From NCBI GenBank assembly GCA_030447505.1, contig JAUJOT010000009.1, positions 99,233-163,232 of the forward strand: a stretch of DNA of 64,000 nt, given 5' to 3'. The notes under the pieces were generated by a model, which made no database searches, was not told the origin of the DNA, and saw only the letters and a program-made list of their open reading frames with translations. This document shows, piece by piece, positions 22,791-33,080 of this stretch. Position numbers and translations under genes: made by a program. This stretch comes from Solirubrobacteraceae bacterium (GTDB taxonomy: Bacteria; Actinomycetota; Thermoleophilia; Solirubrobacterales; Solirubrobacteraceae). Position 1 is the first letter of the stretch; each line of letters opens with the position of its first letter.

Positions 22791-23677
22791 AGCTCCACGG
22801 CCAGCGCCTCGGCCGGCGCCTGCGGGACGCGGTCGGGATGCAGGATGTGCGCCAGCAGCTCGAGGCCGTCGACGAGCCGCGGGCCGGGCCGCGAGAAGTA
22901 CGCCGAGGCGTTGACCGCGACGACCTGGTCGGCGCCGAGCTCGCGCAGGCGGCCGGCGAAGTCCTCGGCCTCGACGAGCGCCCGCGCCGCGTCGTAGCCG
23001 CACGGCATCACGATCACGACCTCCGGCTGCGCGGCCGCGACCTCCTCCCACGTCGCCTGGCGCGAGGGTTCGCCCGCGAAGCCGAGCACGTCTTCGCCGC
23101 CCGCCATCTCGACGAGCTGCGGCGTCCAATGGCCGGCGACGAAGACCGGGTCGAGCCATTCCAGTGCGGCGACGCGCGGCCGCGGCGCTCCCCGCACGGC
23201 AAGCCGTACGACGTCGGCGCGCCGCGCGGTGCGCGCGATGAGGTCAAGCGCGGCGTCCTTCGAGTTCGTCGCCTGCGCGATCGTGCGCACGTCGCCGACC
23301 GTCTCGCCGTAGGTCGTCGGGTCAAGCGAGATGACGCGCGGCGGGCCGGGCAGCGTCCGCGCGAGCGCGCGCACCTCGTCGACCGAGACGGCGCAGACGT
23401 GGCACAGGGCCTGCGTGACGATCAGGTCGGGCTCGAGCTCGCCCACGAGCTCGTCGTCGAGCTCGTAGATCGACTCGCCGGACTCCGTCCGGGCGCGAAC
23501 GGCGGCGTCGATCTCGGCGGGCGAGAGACCCGGCTCGAGCGTGTCGTGCGTGACCTGGGGAAGCTCCTGCGCCTCGTCCGGGTAGTCGCATTCGTGTGTG
23601 ACGCCGACGACCTGATCGCCGAGTCCGAGCGCGAAGAGCAGCTCGGTAGCGTGTGGCACGAGGCTCACGATCCGCAT
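22787..23677 (-). CDS. cobalamin-binding-like protein (BtuF fold, no signal peptide)
   Basis: A 296-residue protein with the periplasmic-binding-protein fold of BtuF-type vitamin B12/siderophore receptors: RIVSLVPHATELLFALGLGDQVVGVTHECDYP at the N-terminus, LEPDLIVTQ, a central long helix, and PEVVIVMPCGYD. It lacks any signal peptide or lipobox, as in the cytoplasmic 'cobalamin-binding protein' group widespread in bacteria and archaea, whose role is poorly defined. The ATG at 23677 was chosen because it begins directly with the first strand; a GTG at 23695 would overlap the divergent gene. No ABC transporter genes are adjacent. Confidence 0.75.
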   Translation of the reverse strand: MRIVSLVPHATELLFALGLGDQVVGVTHECDYPDEAQELPQVTHDTLEPGLSPAEIDAAVRARTESGESIYELDDELVGELEPDLIVTQALCHVCAVSVDEVRALARTLPGPPRVISLDPTTYGETVGDVRTIAQATNSKDAALDLIARTARRADVVRLAVRGAPRPRVAALEWLDPVFVAGHWTPQLVEMAGGEDVLGFAGEPSRQATWEEVAAAQPEVVIVMPCGYDAARALVEAEDFAGRLRELGADQVVAVNASAYFSRPGPRLVDGLELLAHILHPDRVPQAPAEALAVEL

Positions 23678-23688
23678 GAGGAGAGCGT

Positions 23689-23979
23689 ATGACACGGCTG
23701 GGCGATTCCGAGATCGACGAGCGGCTGGCGACGATGCAGTGGCGGCGCGACGGCGACAGCATCGTGCGCGACGTCGAGTGCAAGGGCTTTCATTCGGCGA
23801 TGGCGCTGGCCAATGCCGTCGCCGATGCGGCCAACGAGGCCAACCACCACCCCGACATCCTCATCCACGCCTACAAGCACGTCCGCTTCACGCTGTCGAC
23901 GCACTCCGAGGGCGGCATCACGGACAACGACCTCGGCCTCGCGCGGACGATCGACGGCCTCGTCGCCGACGCCTCCTGA
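23689..23979 (+). CDS. phhB: pterin-4a-carbinolamine dehydratase
   Basis: A 96-residue single-domain enzyme that dehydrates 4a-hydroxytetrahydrobiopterin to the quinonoid dihydropterin, recycling the cofactor of aromatic amino-acid hydroxylases; in bacteria lacking these it may serve folate-type pterins. The hallmark ANHHPDI segment with the two active-site histidines and the following HVRFTLSTHSEGGIT are present. The ATG has GAGGAG five bases upstream. Only 11 bases separate its start from that of the divergent cobalamin-binding-like gene. Confidence 0.9.
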   Translation: MTRLGDSEIDERLATMQWRRDGDSIVRDVECKGFHSAMALANAVADAANEANHHPDILIHAYKHVRFTLSTHSEGGITDNDLGLARTIDGLVADAS

Positions 23980-24107
23980 CGCGCCGCGCCGCGCAATCCG
24001 GCAGGCGACGCTGCGGCCCCTGCTACGGTTTCCGATGCAGCGTCAATGAACGACGACCTTCCTCGAAGTCGCGGCCGACACCCTAGGCCCGGCCCCCTCC
24101 GCGCCTC

Positions 24108-25436
24108 TTGACCGCGCTCCTGCTCAGTGCGGTCGTCGTGCTGATCTTCGCGAACGGCTTCTTCGTCGCGGCGGAGTTCGCGCTCGTGCGCTCGCGGCGC
24201 GCGCGGATCGAGGAGATGGCGCAGGACGGCGACCGCAAGGCGCGGCTCGTGCTCGCCCAGCTCGACGACCTCAGCGAGTACCTGTCGGCCTGCCAGTTCG
24301 GGATCACGCTCGCCTCGCTGGGCATCGGCTTCCTCGGTGAGCCCGCGATCGCCGAGCTCGTCGAGCCGCTGTTCGAGGACTTCGCGCACGCGGTCGCCGC
24401 GCCGATCTCAATCGCGATCGCCTACGTCCTCGTCACGATCGGCCACATCACGGCCGGCGAGCAGGTGCCCAAGATCTACGCGATCGTCAACGGGGAGTCC
24501 GTGGCGCGGCAGGTCGCGCGGCCGCTGAACGTCTTCAACGCGGTCATGCGGCCGTTCATCCACCTGCTCAACAACGCATCCAACGCGATGCTGCGCCCGC
24601 TCGGCATCAAGGGCGGCGCCGACTTCGAGGAGGGGGCGAGCCCCGAGGAGGTGCGCGCGCTGATCGCGCAGGCGCGCGCCGGTGGCCACCTCGACGCGGG
24701 CGAGGCGGGGATGCTCACCGGCGTCTTTCATCTGCACGAGCAGCAGGCGCGCCAGGTCATGACGCCGACTCCGGCGGTCGTCACGATCGACGTCTCCGAG
24801 GAGGTCGGCACCGCCCTGCGGCGCTGCATCTCGACCGGCCACACCCGCCTGCCCGTGACCGAGGACCACAACCCCGACAAGGTCCGCGGCGTCGTGCACT
24901 CGAACTCGCTTGCGCGGATCCTCATGGCAGAGGACCTCGAGGCCTCGATCGAGCCGGCCGTGCGCCCGGTCCCGATCGTGCCCGAGACCAAGCCGCTGGA
25001 CGACCTGCTCGCCGACCTGCAGCGCAATCGCTCGACGATGGCGCTCGTCGTCGACGAGTACGGGCGCGTCGCGGGGATCGTGACCGTCGAGGACATCATC
25101 GAGGAGATCGTCGGCGAGATCGACGACGAGACCGATCCGGCCGGGGGCGACGTTCGCCAGCTCGCCAACGGCGACTGGTACGTGCGCGGCCACGTCGCGA
25201 TCACCGACCTCACCGACTACCAACTCGAGCTGCCGGTCGACAGCGACGCCTACAACTCGATCGGCGGCTTCGTGTTCGGACGGCTCGGGCGCCTGCCCAA
25301 GCGCGGCGACACGGTCAGCGCCAACGGCTACTCGATCCGCGTCGAGTCGGTGCGCGAGAACCGCATCGAGGCCGTCCGGATCCGCGAGCGCCGCCGCCAG
25401 GAAGCTGCGCGCGACGACGAGACGCAGAGCGCCTAG
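24108..25436 (+). CDS. CNNM/CorC-type membrane protein (DUF21-CBS-CorC_HlyC)
   Basis: A 442-residue protein with an N-terminal four-helix DUF21 domain (about 1-185; NGFFVAAEFALVRSRRARIE), two CBS domains (about 210-330; VMTPTPAVVTIDVSEEV, MALVVDEYGRVAGIVTVEDIIEEIVGEI) and a C-terminal CorC_HlyC domain (about 345-430). Such proteins are linked to magnesium/cobalt efflux or homeostasis, with CBS domains sensing nucleotides. The TTG start at 24108 overlaps the TGA of a 21-codon ORF beginning at ATG 24046 (TTGA), which may couple translation. Convergent with the dehydrogenase gene across a strong terminator. Confidence 0.85.
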   Translation: MTALLLSAVVVLIFANGFFVAAEFALVRSRRARIEEMAQDGDRKARLVLAQLDDLSEYLSACQFGITLASLGIGFLGEPAIAELVEPLFEDFAHAVAAPISIAIAYVLVTIGHITAGEQVPKIYAIVNGESVARQVARPLNVFNAVMRPFIHLLNNASNAMLRPLGIKGGADFEEGASPEEVRALIAQARAGGHLDAGEAGMLTGVFHLHEQQARQVMTPTPAVVTIDVSEEVGTALRRCISTGHTRLPVTEDHNPDKVRGVVHSNSLARILMAEDLEASIEPAVRPVPIVPETKPLDDLLADLQRNRSTMALVVDEYGRVAGIVTVEDIIEEIVGEIDDETDPAGGDVRQLANGDWYVRGHVAITDLTDYQLELPVDSDAYNSIGGFVFGRLGRLPKRGDTVSANGYSIRVESVRENRIEAVRIRERRRQEAARDDETQSA

Positions 25437-25596
25437 CCCGGTTCGGACGGCCCGAGGCTCTGCCGGCTTTTCGCGCGCCAGGTCGCGTTCGCTTCGCGCA
25501 AGTTCCGTTGCAGGTCCGCGTTGCAGCATCCGTGCCCCGCGCGTGGGACGGCGGGAGCCGGGCGAGCTGGAACCGGGGTGGGTCCACTCGCGCAGA

Positions 25597-25631
25597 CACG
25601 ACGGGCCCGCGCAGACCGCGGGCCCGTCGTG
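25597..25631. terminator. bidirectional terminator hairpin
   Basis: A perfect fifteen-pair stem, left arm CACGACGGGCCCGCG, loop CAGAC, between two convergent genes. The preceding 25437-25596 holds no recognisable gene. Confidence 0.8.
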
Positions 25632-25707
25632 CTGTTGTCAGAGGAGGCGTCAGAGCTCTGTCGCCGATGTTCCGTGGCGCAGGCCGAACGCTCGCTGAAC
25701 CCTCTGC

Positions 25708-26517
25708 TCAGCGCGCGTAGAACTCCGGCGGGTACAGCCCGCGGCCCGCTTTGCGACCCAGCGCGCCCACCGCACAGAGGTCGCGCAGAGACTGCGGGAC
25801 GCTGGCCTCGATCGCGTCGCCGATCGCCACGGAGACATCGAGGCCGATGTAGTCCAGCAGCGCGATCGGACCCATCGGATGCGCGGCGCCGAGCTGCATG
25901 CACGTGTCGATCGACGCCGGCCCGAGCCCCGTCTGCTCCATCAGGTCCACTGCGCTGAAGAGGTAGGGAAACAGCAGCCGGTTGACGACGAAGCCCGCCA
26001 GGTCCGGGACCTCGACCGGCTCCTTGTCGAGGTCGGCGCACAGCGCCCGCGCGCGCTCGCGGGTCGCACCGGTCACCGCGTCCGGATAGGCGAGCTCGAC
26101 GAGCTTCATCCGCGGGACGGGGTTGAACACGTGCAGGCCGACGAACCGATCGGGATGGCCCGAGGCCGCCGCCAGCTCGCTGACCGACAGCGACGACGTG
26201 GTCGTGCTGATGACGGCATCGTCTGCGGCCACCTCGCCGAGCGCGCCCAGCAGCTCGCTCTTGAGCGCCGCGTCCTCGCAGATCGCCTCGACGACGAACG
26301 TGGCGCCGGCGAGTCCGTCGAGATCGGTCGTCACCGTGACGTTGACCGGATCGTAGTCCTCGCCGAGACGCTCGCAGGCCTTCGCGATCGCCTTCGTCGC
26401 GCGCGCTGCCGATGCGTCCGAGCGCGCCCACAGGAGGTGGCCCGGCGTCTTCGCGGCACACGCCGCGAGACCCGTCGCGATCGCACCGCTACCAGCGATT
26501 CCCAGCTTCTCTCGCAC
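25708..26517 (-). CDS. 3-hydroxyacyl-CoA dehydrogenase (3-hydroxybutyryl-CoA type)
   Basis: A 269-residue NAD-dependent enzyme that interconverts 3-hydroxyacyl-CoA and 3-ketoacyl-CoA. The Rossmann turn GIAGSGAIA begins the protein; TTTSSLSVSELA and the catalytic HVFNPVPRMKLVEL follow, with Glu and Asn (FVVNRLLFPYL) completing the active site. The C-terminal helical domain contains HPMGPIALLDYIGLD. It is shorter than most family members (about 280-290) but complete. The GTG start is 48 bases from the divergent thiolase, and the two enzymes catalyse consecutive beta-oxidation steps. Confidence 0.85.
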   Translation of the reverse strand: MREKLGIAGSGAIATGLAACAAKTPGHLLWARSDASAARATKAIAKACERLGEDYDPVNVTVTTDLDGLAGATFVVEAICEDAALKSELLGALGEVAADDAVISTTTSSLSVSELAAASGHPDRFVGLHVFNPVPRMKLVELAYPDAVTGATRERARALCADLDKEPVEVPDLAGFVVNRLLFPYLFSAVDLMEQTGLGPASIDTCMQLGAAHPMGPIALLDYIGLDVSVAIGDAIEASVPQSLRDLCAVGALGRKAGRGLYPPEFYAR

Positions 26518-26552
26518 TGCCGACCCCCGCGTTGGCTCGCCAATCGGTCGGT

Positions 26553-26558
26553 TACCTT
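26553..26558 (+). promoter_or_regulatory. thiolase -10 element and adjacent TetR-like half-site
   Basis: TACCTT lies seven bases before the thiolase ATG (26566), implying a leaderless transcript. Just upstream, CCAATCGGTCGGTTACC (26540-26556) carries the ACCGACCGA-type half-site commonly bound by TetR-family fatty-acid regulators; this is a weak pattern match. Confidence 0.35.
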
Positions 26559-26565
26559 AGACGGC

Positions 26566-27738
<1,173 letters not shown>

Positions 27739-27751
27739 GAGACCTCTGAGA

Positions 27752-27771
27752 AGCCCCCTTGCAGGGGGGCT
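27752..27771 (+). terminator. thiolase terminator
   Basis: Seven-pair stem AGCCCCC/GGGGGCT with a six-base loop 14 bases after the thiolase stop; no T-tract. Confidence 0.55.
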
Positions 27772-27831
27772 GCACCACTCCTCGCGGGTAATGACACAAG
27801 CACTGCCCGTTACTCAAGGAGGAGTTCGTCG

Positions 27832-27990
27832 ATGATCGGAATCCTGATCGCCATCCTGCTCGCGGCCGTCGTCTACTGGCTGTGCACGATGCTCGGCCTG
27901 CCCGTGATCGTCGCCGTCATCGCCGCGGTGCTCGTGCTCGTCAGCGGCGTCGGCAGCGGAGGCTACGGCTACGGACGGCGCGGCATCTGA
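27832..27990 (+). CDS. small two-helix membrane protein
   Basis: A 52-residue protein consisting almost entirely of two hydrophobic helices (about 2-19 and 23-41) and a Gly/Tyr-rich tail (SGGYGYGRRGI). AAGGAGGAG lies seven bases before the ATG, one of the strongest ribosome sites in the window, which argues it is a real gene. It resembles short actinobacterial membrane peptides of unknown role. Confidence 0.65.
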   Translation: MIGILIAILLAAVVYWLCTMLGLPVIVAVIAAVLVLVSGVGSGGYGYGRRGI

Positions 27991-28027
27991 GACGCACGCA
28001 CGTGGTGCCCCGAGCCGCGTTGTCCGC

Positions 28028-28053
28028 GAAGCCCGGCCAGCTTGCCGGGCTTC
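28028..28053. terminator. bidirectional terminator hairpin
   Basis: Perfect ten-pair stem GAAGCCCGGC/GCCGGGCTTC with a six-base loop, between the small membrane gene and the convergent enolase-superfamily gene. Confidence 0.75.
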
Positions 28054-28077
28054 GTGGCGTTCGGGGCGGGCGCGGCC

Positions 28078-29127
28078 TCAGCCCCAGCGAAAGCCGGTCG
28101 CCGACGGCGCCGGCGCCAGCGGGCTGGACGGCAGGCCGGGCGGTGGGTCCATGACGTGAAAGCCCGCCGGCGAGGTGTCGTTGGGGGTGTCGGGATGGAA
28201 GATCGACGCGAAATACTGGATCTGGCCGCGGCCGACGCCGAGCTCGAACTGGCCGCCGCCGTACGCGCCGATGCCGTGCTCCGCGGTGTGGTCGTAGGCG
28301 TCGAAGAGCGGCTTCACGCCGCCCAGTCGTGAGGGCTTGAGGTTGACCATCCGCGGCCTGAACGGCAGCCGCTCGATGTCGGCGATCGAGTGGATGTTCG
28401 CATCCCACGTGATGCGCTCCCGGTGGGGCTCGAGCAGCGCGTCGATCTCCGGCGTGAGCTTGGGGTCCTCGATCCAGGCGTTGGGAAACGCCCCGACGAC
28501 GCGCGTGTAGAGCATCGGGTCGGCTGGCTGGTCGACGATCGTGCCCTCGTAGAGGCCCTTGAAGTCGACGGCGTCGACGGCCCCGGTCGAGACGAGGCCG
28601 GCGATCAGCTCGTCGTCCCACGAGACCGTCGGATCGAGCTTGAAGCGCAGCGTCGGGTAGCGCTCCAGCCGCCGCGTGACGGGCTCCAGCGACGGTGGCT
28701 CGCCAAGCCGCAGCGAGACGACGAACGTCAGCGACTGCGGTTCGCGACCAAGCACGGCGTGCAGCGGCTCGCCTGCCTGGCGCAGGGCGAGATCGAGCGC
28801 CGCGGACTCGTACGCCCAGACCCGGTACAGCTGCGAGACGTCGCGCTGCGGCGGCGTCGGAAACAGCTCGAGGCCGGCGAGATGCTCTGAGAACGAGCGC
28901 AGCGTCCAGTCCCCCGCGAGCTCGAGGATCGGGCCGGCCTCCTGAGCGATCTCGTGGTCGACGGCGTCGTAGACGACGTCCTCCCCGAGGCCCTCCTCGC
29001 CGACGCCACGCAGGCGGATGATCGTCGTCTTGCGCTCGAAGTCGCTGGAGACGTTCTGGACGAGGCCGTCGAGGTCATAGCCCTCGAGCCGCAGCGGCAG
29101 ATCGGCGACGAGGTCGTAGGTGCTCAT
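28078..29127 (-). CDS. enolase-superfamily (muconate-lactonising-like) enzyme
   Basis: A 349-residue protein with an N-terminal capping domain and an (alpha/beta)-barrel. Candidate metal and catalytic positions are FKLDP, DFKG, WIEDPK (Glu), TWDANI (Asp) and NLKPSRLGG (Lys), in the order found in the muconate-lactonising/mandelate-racemase branch. Such enzymes abstract the alpha-proton of a carboxylate; the reaction may be epimerisation, dehydration or cycloisomerisation. The barrel motifs are slightly degenerate and the substrate unknown. The ATG at 29127 begins the capping domain. No adjacent pathway genes help. Confidence 0.7.
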   Translation of the reverse strand: MSTYDLVADLPLRLEGYDLDGLVQNVSSDFERKTTIIRLRGVGEEGLGEDVVYDAVDHEIAQEAGPILELAGDWTLRSFSEHLAGLELFPTPPQRDVSQLYRVWAYESAALDLALRQAGEPLHAVLGREPQSLTFVVSLRLGEPPSLEPVTRRLERYPTLRFKLDPTVSWDDELIAGLVSTGAVDAVDFKGLYEGTIVDQPADPMLYTRVVGAFPNAWIEDPKLTPEIDALLEPHRERITWDANIHSIADIERLPFRPRMVNLKPSRLGGVKPLFDAYDHTAEHGIGAYGGGQFELGVGRGQIQYFASIFHPDTPNDTSPAGFHVMDPPPGLPSSPLAPAPSATGFRWG

Positions 29128-29325
29128 GCGTGCGAGCGTATCGGCCCTACTAGGCCCGCAGGTGGTGCTCGTCGTCGGCGCCGAACGCGGCTTCTCCTTC
29201 GCCGACTCCCAGCCCCCGGCGAACGCGCCTTCGTCGCCTGCTTCCGCGAGCGCGGCATCGGTTCGCTGTACTACGCGGTTGTGACCGCCTCGCCGCTGAC
29301 CAAGCGCCTGCTCGCCGAACCGCAC

Positions 29326-30339
29326 GTGAAGCCACCGCTCCTGATCGCCTTGCTTGCCGCCTTCGCGCTGCTCGTCGCCGGCTGCGGCGGCGACGACGCC
29401 GGCTCGGGCGCCGCCGACACGACGACAGGCCCGACGACGACCACGCAGTCGCCCGGTAGCGCGCGGACGGCGAAGACGGAGCCGGCCGGGAGCGCCGCCG
29501 GCCGGACGGCGAGCAGGGAGCCGGCCGCGCAACGGCCGATCATCGGGATCGGCGAGCAGGGCTCTGCGATGTTCAGCGACAAGCGCTTCGTCGACCTCGG
29601 CGTGAAGCATGCGCGGCTCGTCGCCCCCTACGACACCACGCGCAAGCGCATCGAGCGCGACCTCGTGACCGTCTGGCTCGCGGAGGCGCGGCGCACCGGC
29701 GTCGAGCCCTTCATCACCTTCGGCCACTCCCGGGCGACGCCGAAGAAGCTGCCGAGCGTCGCCGAGTACCGCGCCGCATTTCGCTCCTTTCGCCGCATGT
29801 TCCCGGACGTCAAGGTCTACGCGCCGTGGAACGAGATCAACCACAACAGCCAGCCCACGTTCGACGCACCGCGACGGGCCGCGCAGTACTACAACGTCAT
29901 GAAGGCCGAGTGCCGGGCCTGTGTCGTCCTGGCCGGCGACGTGCTCGACCAGGCCGGGATGGTGCGCTACCTGAACGAGTACCGCCGCCACCTCGACGGC
30001 GAGCCGGAGATCTGGGGGCTGCACAACTACTCCGACACGAACCGCTTTCGCTCGACCGGGCTGCGCGCCATGCTGGCGGCCGTCAAGGGCGAGATCTGGC
30101 TGACCGAGACGGGCGGGATCGTGAAGTTCGGACGCGGCTTTCCACACGACGAGCAACGCGCCGCGCGTGCGACGGCCTACGCGATCAAGCAGGCGCGCAA
30201 GAACAAGCGCGTGGCGCGGATCTACCTCTACAACTGGACCGGCTCTGATCCCAACGCCCGCTTCGACGCGGGCCTGATCGCGCCGGACGGCAAGGCGCGG
30301 CCTGCGTTGCGCGTGCTGCGCAAGGCGCTGGGCCGGTAG
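29326..30339 (+). CDS. lipoprotein with glycoside-hydrolase-like barrel
   Basis: A 337-residue exported lipoprotein: signal helix ending in lipobox LVAGC, then a Ser/Thr/Ala-rich linker (about 22-65) and a (beta/alpha)8-type domain. YAPWNEINH supplies a likely acid/base Glu and WLTETGG a likely nucleophile Glu, the strand 4 and strand 7 positions of clan GH-A glycosidases. The closest GH family is uncertain (GH39/GH5-like). It probably acts on extracellular or cell-wall glycans. GTG 29326 gives a standard signal peptide; GTG 29281 is an alternative. Confidence 0.7.
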   Translation: MKPPLLIALLAAFALLVAGCGGDDAGSGAADTTTGPTTTTQSPGSARTAKTEPAGSAAGRTASREPAAQRPIIGIGEQGSAMFSDKRFVDLGVKHARLVAPYDTTRKRIERDLVTVWLAEARRTGVEPFITFGHSRATPKKLPSVAEYRAAFRSFRRMFPDVKVYAPWNEINHNSQPTFDAPRRAAQYYNVMKAECRACVVLAGDVLDQAGMVRYLNEYRRHLDGEPEIWGLHNYSDTNRFRSTGLRAMLAAVKGEIWLTETGGIVKFGRGFPHDEQRAARATAYAIKQARKNKRVARIYLYNWTGSDPNARFDAGLIAPDGKARPALRVLRKALGR

Positions 30340-30373
30340 CGCACCACTGCCGGCGTCCGCAGGCCCGTACGCA

Positions 30374-30616
30374 CTAATCGCCGGCGCCTGCTTGCAGCCG
30401 CGCCACGAGGTCATCGAGGCGCAGCTCCTCGAGGCCCCGGCCGACCGCCTCGAGCTCGGCGGCGCAGAGCTCGACGAGCGTGCGCCCCTCGCGGCACAGC
30501 TCGAGCGTCTCGCGCAGCCCGGCCTCGCCGGAGTCCAGGCGCTTGATGATCTCCTCCAGGCGCGCGGTCGCGGCCTCGTAGGTGAGACGCTCTCCGGGCG
30601 GCTCAGGCACGGTCAT
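30374..30616 (-). CDS. xseB: exodeoxyribonuclease VII small subunit
   Basis: An 80-residue two-helix protein with the family pattern YEAATARLEEIIKRLDSGEAGLRETLELCREGRTLVELCAAELEA. Several copies wrap the XseA catalytic subunit in exonuclease VII, which degrades single-stranded DNA from both ends. Its ATG lies 14 bases inside the 3' end of xseA, so the two are translationally coupled. Length matches the family. Confidence 0.93.
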   Translation of the reverse strand: MTVPEPPGERLTYEAATARLEEIIKRLDSGEAGLRETLELCREGRTLVELCAAELEAVGRGLEELRLDDLVARLQAGAGD

Positions 30617-31952
30617 CGTCGTCGGTGATCGTCGCGCCGACCACGCCGTCGCCGAAGCGCAGCCGCACGTCGCCTGTGGCGCGCGCCGCCGATGCGCTCG
30701 TCACGACCTCGCCGTCGCGGTCGGTGACGAGCGCGTAGCCCCGCTCCAGCGCACGGTCGGGGTCGTGTGCGGCGAGCGCCATCGCGAGCGCGTTCAGCTG
30801 CGCTGCGCCGCGCGCATCGCCGGCGCCCGCACGCGCCTTGCGGTCCAGCACGAGCGCCTTGCGCCGACTGCGCCCACGCTCGTGCTCGACCCGCCGGCGC
30901 CCGGCGGCACGGATCTCGCGCATGCGCTGGTGCAGCCGCCGCCGTTCGCCCGCGACGTGCTCGCCGGGCGCGCGCGACAGCCGGCCGAGGGCCTGCGCGC
31001 GGTGCAGCAGCGCGCGGCGCGCGTGCACGCTCAGCCGCCCTGCGACCGCCAGAACCTCCGCGCGCGCCTCGGCGCAGTGCACCGGCACGGCCGACTCGGC
31101 GGCATGCGTGGGCGTCGAGCACGCCAGCGCCGCAACGTCGTCGATCAGCGTGCGGTCGGTGTGGTGGCCGACGGAGGCGATCACGGGGACGCCGAGCAGC
31201 GCGACCGTGCGGCACAGCGTCTCGTCGCAGAAGCAGAAGAGGTCTGCAAGCGAGCCGCCGCCGCGCGCGACGACGATCACGTCGACCTCGCCCGTCGCCG
31301 CGAGGTCCTGCAGGGCGGCGGTGATACGCGGCGCCGCATGGCGGTCCTGCACCGGGGCGAACGCCCACACGAGGCGGCCCTGCCAGCCGCGCCTTCGAAG
31401 CCCCGCGATGACGTCGTCGCGCGCCTTGCCGCTCTCGCCGGTGACGACGCCGATCGTGCGCGGCAGCGTGCGGCGCGCCAACCGCTTCTGGAGCGCGAAC
31501 AGCCCCTCGCCGTCGAGCGTCTTGCGCAGCCGGTCGAGCTGGGCGAGCAGGTCTCCCTCGCCGGCGACGCGCAGCCCGCTGACCGCGAACGTGAACGATG
31601 GCGACGACGTGCGACTGCCGGCGTAGTAGTCCAGGCCGCCGGCGACGACGACCTGCGCGCCGTCGGCGAGCGCTCCCTCGCCGAGGCGAAGCGCATCGAA
31701 GTCGTTGCGCCAGATCGAGCATGGCAGCGCGCCCTCCGCGTCGCGCAGCTCGAGGTAGACCTTGGCGCGGCTCAGGCGCAGGTTCCAGACCTCGCCGAAC
31801 AGCTGCACGCGCGGACGCTCACGCAGGAAGTCGCGCAGCCCTGCCGCATAGCGTCCGACGCCGTAGGGACCCTGGCGTGACCCCGGTGGTTCGGTCCGGT
31901 GCTTGTGAGAGTACTTCTCGCCCACGATCATGGGCAGCGAGGACTCCAACGC

Positions 31953-32231
31953 ATGAAGCGACGCAGGCACACTCCCGAGCAGGTCATCCGCAAGCTGCGC
32001 GAGGCGGAGCGGATGCTGAGCGAGGGCAAGACGATCGCGGAGCTCTGCAAGGAGCTTGAGGTCTCCGAGCAGACGTTCCATCGCTGGCGCAACCAGTACG
32101 GCGGGATGAAGGCCGATGACGTCAAGCGCCTCAAGGAGCTTGAGCGTGAGAACACGCGGTTGAAGGCGATCGTGGCTGACCAGGCCCTGGAGTGTCAGGC
32201 GTTGAAGGAGGTTGCTCGGGGAAACTGGTGA
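31953..32231 (+). CDS. IS3-family transposase OrfA
   Basis: A 92-residue helix-turn-helix protein (KRRRHTPEQVIRKLREAER, then TIAELCKELEVSEQTFHRWRNQYGG) followed by a leucine-zipper helix (LKELERENTRLKAIVADQAL), the usual OrfA layout. It binds the element ends and partners OrfB. Its TGA overlaps the GTG of OrfB (GTGA), so OrfB may be made by coupled initiation or by frameshifting as in other IS3 elements. Confidence 0.9.
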   Translation: MKRRRHTPEQVIRKLREAERMLSEGKTIAELCKELEVSEQTFHRWRNQYGGMKADDVKRLKELERENTRLKAIVADQALECQALKEVARGNW

Positions 32232-33080
32232 GCCCGGCCCGTCGGCGGGCGGCGGTCGCGATGCTCTGCGACCGCCTGCACGTCAGCGAGCGCTGGGCCT
32301 GCCGGGTCTGCGGTCAGCATCGCTCCACGCAGCGGCGCGAGCCGATGCCCGCCGGCGATGATGAGGCGTTGCGTGCCGAGCTGCGCGCGTTCTCGGCCAG
32401 GCGCCCGCGGTGGGGGTACCGCCAGGCGCACACGCATCTGCAGCAGGAGGGCTGGGAGATCAACCGCAAGCGCGTGCAGCGCGTCTGGCGCGAGGAAGGG
32501 CTGCGGGTCCCGCAGCGCACCCGCAAGCGTCGCCGGCTCGGCGACGCCACCGCCCCCAAGGAGCTGCTGCGTGCCGAGCGCCCCGGGCACGTGTGGGCGT
32601 TTGACTTCCAGTTTGACCAGACCGCCGACGGCCACGTGCTGAAGCTCTTGAACGTCGTCGACGAGTTCACCAGGGAGGCGCTGGTCATGCACACAGCCCG
32701 CAGCGTCACCGCCGATCAGACCGTCGCGGTGCTGGAGGCACTCGTCGCGGTCCGTGGCGCCCCAACGCATATCCGCTGCGACAACGGCCCGGAGATGACC
32801 GCGAACGCGCTGATCGACTGGTGCGCCGCGCAGAGCACGCTGACCAGCTACATCGACCCCGGCGCACCGTGGCAGAACCCGTTCGTTGAGTCCTTCCACT
32901 CGCGCGCGCGTACGCGACGAGCTGCTGAACCTCGAGTTGTTCTCATGCCTCGCCGAAGCCCGGGTCGTGATCGAGGACTGGCGCGAGGACTTCAACCGCC
33001 ACCGGCCGCACTCCGCCCTTGGCCGCAAGGCTCCCGCCGTCTTCGCTGCTGCCTGGACGCTACCCGCACCCGCCGCCTGA
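32228..33080 (+). pseudogene. IS3-family transposase OrfB, frameshifted
   Basis: OrfB-type integrase with an HTH_21-like N-terminus (LRAFSARRPRWGYRQAHTHLQQEG) and an rve domain holding the DDE residues: WAFDFQFDQ (first Asp), IRCDNGPE (second Asp) and FVESFHSR (Glu). Immediately after FVESFHSR the frame breaks at a CGCGCGCG run (about 32908-32916); the expected continuation VRDELLNLELFSC...HRPHSALG is found in the next frame up to 33080. The shift equals a 4-base (CGCG) slippage. The element is therefore probably unable to transpose by itself. Confidence 0.8.

Noticed and set aside
25437-25596. Small gene after the CorC-type protein
   Set aside because: No frame with plausible composition or ribosome site; the region ends in a strong terminator hairpin.
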